Assembly: GCA_964374035.1 (NCBI GenBank)
Contig: CAYJWY010000015.1
Coordinates: 1-23,245 of the forward strand
Direction of reading: 5' to 3'
DNA length: 23,245 nt
From: CALRGL01 sp964374035
Lineage (GTDB): Bacteria; Patescibacteriota; Patescibacteriia; UBA9934; GWF2-40-263
Shown: in pieces, positions 19,464-23,245 of the stretch
Numbering within the stretch: position 1 is the stretch's first letter
Layout: the number at the start of each line of letters is the position of its first letter
Translations under genes and position numbers: made by a program
Notes under the pieces: generated by a model
What the model was told of the DNA's origin: nothing
Database searches by the model: none
What the model saw: the letters and a program-made list of their open reading frames with translations, nothing else

Positions 19464-20285
19464 AAAGAAAACGATGTTTTGAAAGTCTTTTCGTCTAAAT
19501 CGCTCGAAATTCGAGCAAGACCGTGCTGTCATAAAATTCGGCTATTTGCTGGAAGTTCTGACAATCTCTAAGGAGAATAGAGATTATAAGTATCTCACAC
19601 TACGTGGTAAAATGAAGATAAGAGAAACGTAAAAATGTGTTGAGTGCAGATAACCAGCAGGGAAGGTCTGATGCATGTGTCAACATTACATTCACAATAT
19701 ATCGTTGGATTCGTTGATGGTGAAGGGAGCTTTCATATTGCGATCTATAAAGATTCGCGGATGAAAACAGGGATTAAATTAATCCCTGAATTCCATGTCA
19801 GTCAACGCGTTACAAGTAGGGAAGTATTAGATCGATTAGTTCTACATTTTCAATGTGGATATGTTAAGGCAAATCACGCAAAAAATGATCGAGATAAGAC
19901 TTATGTGTATGTAGTGAGAAACAGGGACGATATCCTTCAAAAGATTATTCCATTTTTCAGGAAACATAAATTGCAGACTGAAAAATCGGATGATTATATG
20001 CTCTTTGCCAATATTGTCGGCAGAATGAGTGTTGGAGAACATCGTAACAAAGGAACTCTTCGAGAGCTTCTGAACCTTGCGTATCAAATGAATCAAGGTG
20101 GAAGATATAGAAAGGTTCGACACACGCTTTAGAAACCCTCAGAGACTATACGCCGAACATCCACACCGTAGGTGTGGTAAAGATATAGTCCGAACTGTAT
20201 GGCGACATACAGATTCTGCAAGAAATTGCAGAACGCCGCAGTAGCACTTCAGAATATGGATGCGGTCTGCTAAGTAACAGAATTG
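19464..20285 (+). mobile_element. Group I intron at 23S position 2604
   Basis: The 5' exon ends CGTGAGACAGT and the 3' exon begins TCGGTCTCCTATCTG. P1: GACAGU pairs with GCUGUC (19525-19530). P3: TTCGGC with GCCGAA. P4: TGCTGG with CCAGCA. P7: R CAGAGACTA with S AAGATATAGTCC. P8: CCACACC with GGTGTGG. P9: CTGTATG-GCGA-CATACAG. Last base G20285. The core closely matches that of intron 1, so the two introns are relatives at different sites. A LAGLIDADG gene fills P6. Confidence 0.92.
19671..20132 (+). CDS. LAGLIDADG homing endonuclease in intron 3
   Basis: The protein is 153 aa with one motif, YIVGFVDGEGSF (motif at residues 11-19, catalytic acid Glu18), so it should act as a homodimer. FHVSQRVTSREVLDRL, KTYVYVVRNRDD and LQKIIPFFRKHKLQTEK follow the pattern of the intron 1 enzyme, and the two are homologous though clearly diverged. 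I chose ATG 19671, because an earlier GTG at 19644 would place codons across the Q strand of P4. The stop TAG lies just before the R element, so unlike intron 1 the frame does not enter P7. The expected target is the 23S sequence around 2604. Confidence 0.92.
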   Translation: MHVSTLHSQYIVGFVDGEGSFHIAIYKDSRMKTGIKLIPEFHVSQRVTSREVLDRLVLHFQCGYVKANHAKNDRDKTYVYVVRNRDDILQKIIPFFRKHKLQTEKSDDYMLFANIVGRMSVGEHRNKGTLRELLNLAYQMNQGGRYRKVRHTL

Positions 20286-20581
20286 TCGGTCTCCTATCTG
20301 CCATGGGCGTCGAAGATTGAAGGAACGCATTCCTAGTACGAGAGGACCGGAATGCACGACCCTCTGGTGTACCAGTTGTTCTGCCAAGAGCATCGCTGGG
20401 TAGCTATGGTCGGTGCGGATAAGTGCTGAAAGCATATAAGCACGAAGTCGCTCCTAAGATGAATCTTCATTTGAGACTCCTCCGAGACTAGGAGGTTGAT
20501 AGGCCGCAGGTGTACGCACGGTAACGTGTTTAGCCGAGCGGTACTAATAAGTCGAGCTCCACAACCACTCCTGTATTTGAT

Positions 20582-20883
20582 AACAATGGGCGATCTGCTT
20601 GGGCTTCGGGAAAAAATCACCTCACGCTAGGGTTACCTAGCGGTCGGCGATTTTGTCCCTCCAGCCAGGCGCATCTCATCCCATTTGTATCAAATACAAT
20701 GTGTTCTCGAAAAGTCAGATTAGACGATCTTCAACGAAGGGAACCTTTGGAAAATGGTGAGGTTTCGTTGAACGGGCTGTTGAGCCCCGCGAACCCTAGG
20801 GAAGCCTAGGGAGAGTGGGGTCAACGGGCGCCCGTGAAACGAAAGATCGCCGTTTTCCAGAGGTTTACCCGCAAAGAATTCTT
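20582..20883 (+). other. 23S-5S spacer, highly structured
   Basis: No tRNA or ORF. Helices include CGCTAGG/CCTAGCG (20625-20642) followed by GGCGATTTTGTCC, CGATCTT near 20727 with AAGATCG near 20844, TTCAACGAA with TTCGTTGAA inside it, CCTAGG boxes, and the palindrome ACGGGCGCCCGT near 20824-20835. Likely part of the rRNA transcript; the nested helices could guide RNase cuts. Confidence 0.55.
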
Positions 20884-20997
20884 TGTCTTGGTGCTATATC
20901 CGAAGAGGCCACACCCGTTCCCATCTCGAACACGGTCGTTAAGCTCTTCTGGGCCGATGGTAGTGCGATTGCGCGAGAGTAGGTGAGCGCCAGGACA
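20884..20997 (+). rRNA. rrf: 5S rRNA
   Basis: Helix I pairs GTCTTGGTGC with GCGCCAGGAC. Internal landmarks are ACCCGTTCCCATCTCGAACACGG-like loop B/C sequence, GGGCCGATGGTAGTG and GCGAGAGTAGG. The ends are set by the terminal helix and may be off by a few bases. Confidence 0.93.
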
Positions 20998-21013
20998 AAG
21001 CATTTTTTGTGAG

Positions 21014-21039
21014 AGAGGCCCACGTCGGGTCTCTTTTTA
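21014..21039 (+). terminator. Terminator of the rRNA unit
   Basis: AGAGGCCC (21014-21021), loop ACGTC, GGGTCTCT (21027-21034), one G-U pair, then TTTTT. Confidence 0.85.
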
Positions 21040-21060
21040 TTTGTGTTACCATAGATACGT

Positions 21061-21180
21061 ATGGACCAACCACAAGAAAAAAAGCCCTGTTATCTTTGTC
21101 GGCTTTTAAAAAACATCGTCATCTTTTCCCTTGGTACCACGCTTGGAATTGTCATAGGATTTCTCTTTGCCAGAGGCTAG
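21061..21180 (+). CDS. 39-aa single-helix membrane peptide
   Basis: The frame encodes MDQPQEKKPCYLCRLLKNIV, then IFSLGTTLGIVIGFLFARG. A charged N-terminus with CxxC (Cys10, Cys13) is followed by one membrane helix (about 19-37) with Gly-rich face. It lies between the rRNA terminator and the GlmU-like gene, whose promoter overlaps its last codons. There is no strong ribosome site, so its expression is uncertain; the protein-like composition is the argument for it. Function unknown. Confidence 0.5.
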   Translation: MDQPQEKKPCYLCRLLKNIVIFSLGTTLGIVIGFLFARG

Positions 21181-21195
21181 TCCTCCTGCTATGAT
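21167..21195 (+). promoter_or_regulatory. Promoter of the GlmU-like gene
   Basis: TTGCCA (21167-21172), 17-nt spacer, TATGAT (21190-21195). Start near 21202, ten bases before the ATG at 21212. Confidence 0.7.
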
Positions 21196-21211
21196 TCCAG
21201 CCACAAAAGCT

Positions 21212-21976
21212 ATGAAATTCAAAGTTGTTATTCTTGCGGCGGGCAAGGGGACTCGCATGAAGTCAGAGATTCCCAAGGCGCTCACGCCGATCGCCGGCAA
21301 GCCTATTTTGCAATACCTTTATGAGTCGGTTCGATCCTCAACGGTCGATCACACGCCGGTGGTCGTCATAGGTCCAGAGCGACAAAAGCTCTGTGAAGTT
21401 TTCGATGGTGTTTGTGATTACGCGGTGCAAGAGGAACAGCTCGGGACGGGTCACGCTGTGATGGTTGCGCACGAAGCCGTCGGAGAAGCTGACGCCGTCA
21501 TCGTTCTCTACGGCGATCATCCCTTCGTTTCAGCGCGCACACTACAACGCCTCTCCGAGCTCCACGATCGTGCAGGCGGCGTTGTCACCATCATGACCAC
21601 GACCGTTCCGTCGTTTGATGACTGGCACAAGGCCTACTGGCACTGGGGCCGCATCTTGCGTGATGTGCATGGGCATATCGTTGGCATTCGAGAATTTAAA
21701 GACGCGATGCAGTCCGAGCAGGACATTCGCGAAGTGAACCCGGCGTTGTATTGTTTCGATACGAAGTGGCTCTGGCAGAACATTGAACAAATTAAAAACA
21801 CGAATGCAAACGCGGAATATTATCTTACGGATTTGGTTGAGCTTGCTGTTGCGCAAGGACACGAGATTACGTCGATGAGTATTGCTCCCGAGGAGGCGGT
21901 TGGAATCAATACGCAAGAGGAGCGACAAATTGCGGAAGAGGTTTTACAACGTCGTAAACCGGAGGATGAGCGTTAG
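21212..21976 (+). CDS. GlmU-type nucleotidyltransferase domain protein
   Basis: The protein is 254 aa. VVILAAGKGTRMKSEIPKAL with PIAGKPIL is the nucleotide-sugar pyrophosphorylase signature; EEQLGTGHAVM and LYGDHPFV match the GlmU uridyltransferase (UTP + GlcNAc-1-P to UDP-GlcNAc). Residues NPALYCFD and NANAEYYLTDLVELA agree with the late part of that domain. Full GlmU (about 450 aa) also has a left-handed beta-helix acetyltransferase, absent here, so it can do at most the uridylyl step, or act on another sugar phosphate. The start at 21212 fits the promoter. It overlaps or abuts the P-loop kinase gene. Confidence 0.88.
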   Translation: MKFKVVILAAGKGTRMKSEIPKALTPIAGKPILQYLYESVRSSTVDHTPVVVIGPERQKLCEVFDGVCDYAVQEEQLGTGHAVMVAHEAVGEADAVIVLYGDHPFVSARTLQRLSELHDRAGGVVTIMTTTVPSFDDWHKAYWHWGRILRDVHGHIVGIREFKDAMQSEQDIREVNPALYCFDTKWLWQNIEQIKNTNANAEYYLTDLVELAVAQGHEITSMSIAPEEAVGINTQEERQIAEEVLQRRKPEDER

Positions 21977-21980
21977 CCGT

Positions 21981-22529
21981 ATGCCGAAGTTGATTATCGT
22001 CGGCGGCTCGCTCGCCACGGGGAAGTCCACGATTGCGAAGTTCCTCGAGGCGGAGACGGGGATCAAGCGTGTGTCGATGGACGATCTCAAAGAGTCTTTG
22101 TTCGACGTGGGTGGTTACCGCGACCGTGCGTGGTCGAAGCAGATTGGGCAGATTGCTTGGCCGGTGTTCAAACAGTTGATCGAATTACATCTTGATCGTG
22201 GCGATGACGTGATCGCTGAAGCAACATTTCTTTGGCCTGACGACAAGGATTGGATTCACGCACTCGCGGATCGCTACAACGCGGATGTCTTTCAAGTCTG
22301 GATGACCGCCGATCCGCTCGTTGCTCGCGAGCGATTCATTCATCGATCACGGAACGAACGACATCCAGGTCACTGCGATAGTCTCGAGGATGTTCTGGGG
22401 GAGTTCGACGGACGTATATTTAATCGAACGTTCATTCCGCATCCGATAAAAAGAAAAACCATCGTAGTGGATACGACGGATTTTCAGGTGGTTGATCAAG
22501 CATCAATTTTACGTTTTTTGATGAGCTAA
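21981..22529 (+). CDS. P-loop kinase (AAA_33 / zeta-like)
   Basis: The protein is 182 aa. Walker A is GSLATGKST near the N-terminus; VSMDDLKESLF and VIAEATFLWPDD follow as in small ATP-dependent kinases of the AAA_33 type (zeta toxin, polynucleotide and chloramphenicol kinases). RERFIHRSRNERHPGH supplies an Arg-rich lid. The substrate is unknown. An earlier ATG at 21966 would overlap the GlmU-like stop and sits directly after GGAGG; I prefer 21981, which starts MPKLIIVGG. The TAA stop (22527-22529) overlaps the TAG stop of the convergent toxin gene. Confidence 0.82.
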   Translation: MPKLIIVGGSLATGKSTIAKFLEAETGIKRVSMDDLKESLFDVGGYRDRAWSKQIGQIAWPVFKQLIELHLDRGDDVIAEATFLWPDDKDWIHALADRYNADVFQVWMTADPLVARERFIHRSRNERHPGHCDSLEDVLGEFDGRIFNRTFIPHPIKRKTIVVDTTDFQVVDQASILRFLMS

Positions 22530-22861
22530 AGAAGAAAATGTTTGCGCAAATACCCACGCACTTTGCGCAGGACAGGGCTGTTCACTTCCCCGATCTTTTT
22601 CATGAAGCGACTTTTGTCAAAAGAAGAAATTTGCCGCACCTTGATAACAGAGTCACCCATGAGTCGATTCTTTTGATCTTTTTGAATCATGACATCTTCT
22701 TGTTGCCAGGATTCAATTTTTGAGGAAAGAGGCATCACGGTAATAAGGGAGGATTGTTTCGACACCGCCTCCGATTGCAGAATAAGGGCGGGTCGAACCT
22801 TTTTGTACTCACGACCGATGCTTGGCTCAAAGTTTACGAGATAGAGTTCTCCTTGTTGCAT
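22526..22861 (-). CDS. MazF/PemK-type toxin
   Basis: The protein is 111 aa. MQQGELYLVNFEPSIGREYK, then KVRPALILQSEA, with SLITVMPLSSK and VIKVRQISSFDKSRF, match the MazF/PemK endoribonuclease family (mRNA interferases that cut RNA at short motifs). It starts one base after the antitoxin stop, so the pair is translationally coupled. Frames further upstream lie inside the antitoxin. Its TAG stop overlaps the end of the convergent kinase gene by 3 bases (4-nt gene overlap). Confidence 0.88.
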   Translation of the reverse strand: MQQGELYLVNFEPSIGREYKKVRPALILQSEAVSKQSSLITVMPLSSKIESWQQEDVMIQKDQKNRLMGDSVIKVRQISSFDKSRFMKKIGEVNSPVLRKVRGYLRKHFLL

Positions 22862-22862
22862 A

Positions 22863-23099
22863 TCATTTGAGTGACAGATAGTAGTCAAGTTCTTTTTTTG
22901 TGAGGCAGTCACCGTCAAGATCCTTGATTGCAGCATCTTGGATGTCTTCATCCTGGGCTTGTGTGAACAAATCGTGAACCGGCATGATTTTTCCGATGGG
23001 CTTACTTTGATGGATCAACAAAAAATCTTCACCCAATGCCAGATTTTTACGTACGTTGGGAAGATTCGTTCTCAGTTCCTTTGTTGAGATAAATTTCAT
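22863..23099 (-). CDS. Phd/YefM-type antitoxin
   Basis: The protein is 78 aa. MKFISTKELRTNLPNVRKNL, GEDFLLIHQSKPIGKIMPV match the Phd/YefM DNA-binding fold; the acidic C-terminus (AQDEDIQDAAIKDLDGD) should wrap the toxin. It precedes the MazF gene in one operon and probably represses it. A TATAAT box lies 17 nt upstream. Confidence 0.85.
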   Translation of the reverse strand: MKFISTKELRTNLPNVRKNLALGEDFLLIHQSKPIGKIMPVHDLFTQAQDEDIQDAAIKDLDGDCLTKKELDYYLSLK

Positions 23100-23115
23100 A
23101 GTTGAATTTGGTTCA

Positions 23116-23121
23116 ATTATA
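23116..23121 (-). promoter_or_regulatory. -10 box of the toxin-antitoxin operon
   Basis: Minus strand TATAAT, about 17 nt before the antitoxin ATG. No clear -35 lies at the right distance. The antitoxin may bind here. Confidence 0.5.
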
Positions 23122-23151
23122 GATTACCATATTTTCAATACGTCTTTCAAT

Positions 23152-23245
23152 ATGCGCTACATCGTCGACTGGCACATCCATTCAAAGTATTCTCGAGCGT
23201 GCTCGAAGCAGTTGGAGTTGCCGGTGATCGATCAGTGGTGTCAGC
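23152..23245 (+). CDS. PHP-domain protein, endonuclease Q-like (partial)
   Basis: Only the first 31 codons are in the window: MRYIVDWHIHSKYSRACSKQ, then LELPVIDQWCQ. DWHIHSKYSRACSK is the first metal-binding motif of the PHP domain, and together with the following LELP..DQWCQ agrees with the N-terminus of endonuclease Q, which nicks DNA at deaminated bases. The gene runs off the right edge, so the rest is unknown. It is divergent from the toxin-antitoxin operon. Confidence 0.65.
   Translation, partial: MRYIVDWHIHSKYSRACSKQLELPVIDQWCQ

Overview
This window looks like part of the chromosome of a Patescibacteria / Candidate Phyla Radiation bacterium, probably from the Parcubacteria side. The evidence is a 23S rRNA gene broken by three group I introns, two of them encoding LAGLIDADG homing endonucleases; small gene families I recognise from such genomes (DUF5674 with its LGHVGSEV-type partner, thrombospondin-like repeat and lamin-tail surface proteins); the in-frame repeat peptide SFAKATEG; tRNA genes with encoded CCA; and many promoters placed almost at the start codon. 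The assignment is inference, because no 16S gene or ribosomal protein is present.

Left part (1-7700): a TTGACT-N17-TATATT promoter and a structured leader precede a two-helix membrane protein with a coiled-coil tail. A 44-nt palindrome follows. A class I methyltransferase and a secreted thrombospondin-repeat protein plus small lipoprotein are divergently transcribed. Then come a cluster of tandem hairpin repeats, divergent tRNA-Leu(TAA) and tRNA-Gly(GCC) genes with clear promoters, a heptad-repeat coiled-coil gene containing a 100-N assembly gap, and a large surface protein with two lamin-tail domains.

Middle part (7700-15180): an 88-aa protein has its own promoter; a degenerate UlaG-like metallo-hydrolase is coupled to a Nudix hydrolase; and an AT-rich segment (about 9400-12130) holds a METTL25-like methyltransferase and an upstream gene broken by a nonsense codon. 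The AT-rich segment ends at the 3' end of a tRNA-Leu(TAG) gene. Next is a segmental duplication: two tRNA-Leu(TAG)/serine-hydrolase divergent pairs surround a second Nudix gene, a decayed tRNA-Leu and the DUF5674 pair. The hydrolase copies differ at only 2 of 674 positions, while the tRNAs and promoter spacers next to them have diverged. Two tRNA-Leu 3' ends carry a 20-nt palindrome between 8-nt direct copies of the tRNA terminus.

Right part (15165-23245): a strong promoter drives a roughly 190-nt non-coding RNA candidate ending in a terminator, then the 23S gene (no 16S in front of it). Introns lie at E. coli positions 1923 (the I-CeuI site), 2449 and 2604; for each, P1 pairing with a U-G wobble and a terminal G fix the splice sites. 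A structured spacer, 5S rRNA and a terminator follow. The window ends with a 39-aa membrane peptide, a GlmU-type nucleotidyltransferase domain overlapping or abutting a P-loop kinase, a convergent MazF/Phd toxin-antitoxin pair, and the start of a PHP-domain protein resembling endonuclease Q.

How the genes fit together: surface display (TSP, lipoprotein, lamin-tail protein), nucleotide clean-up (two Nudix enzymes, UlaG-like protein), RNA or protein methylation, and rRNA with mobile introns. The most unusual material is the intron-laden 23S locus and the tRNA-Leu-associated palindromes and duplication.
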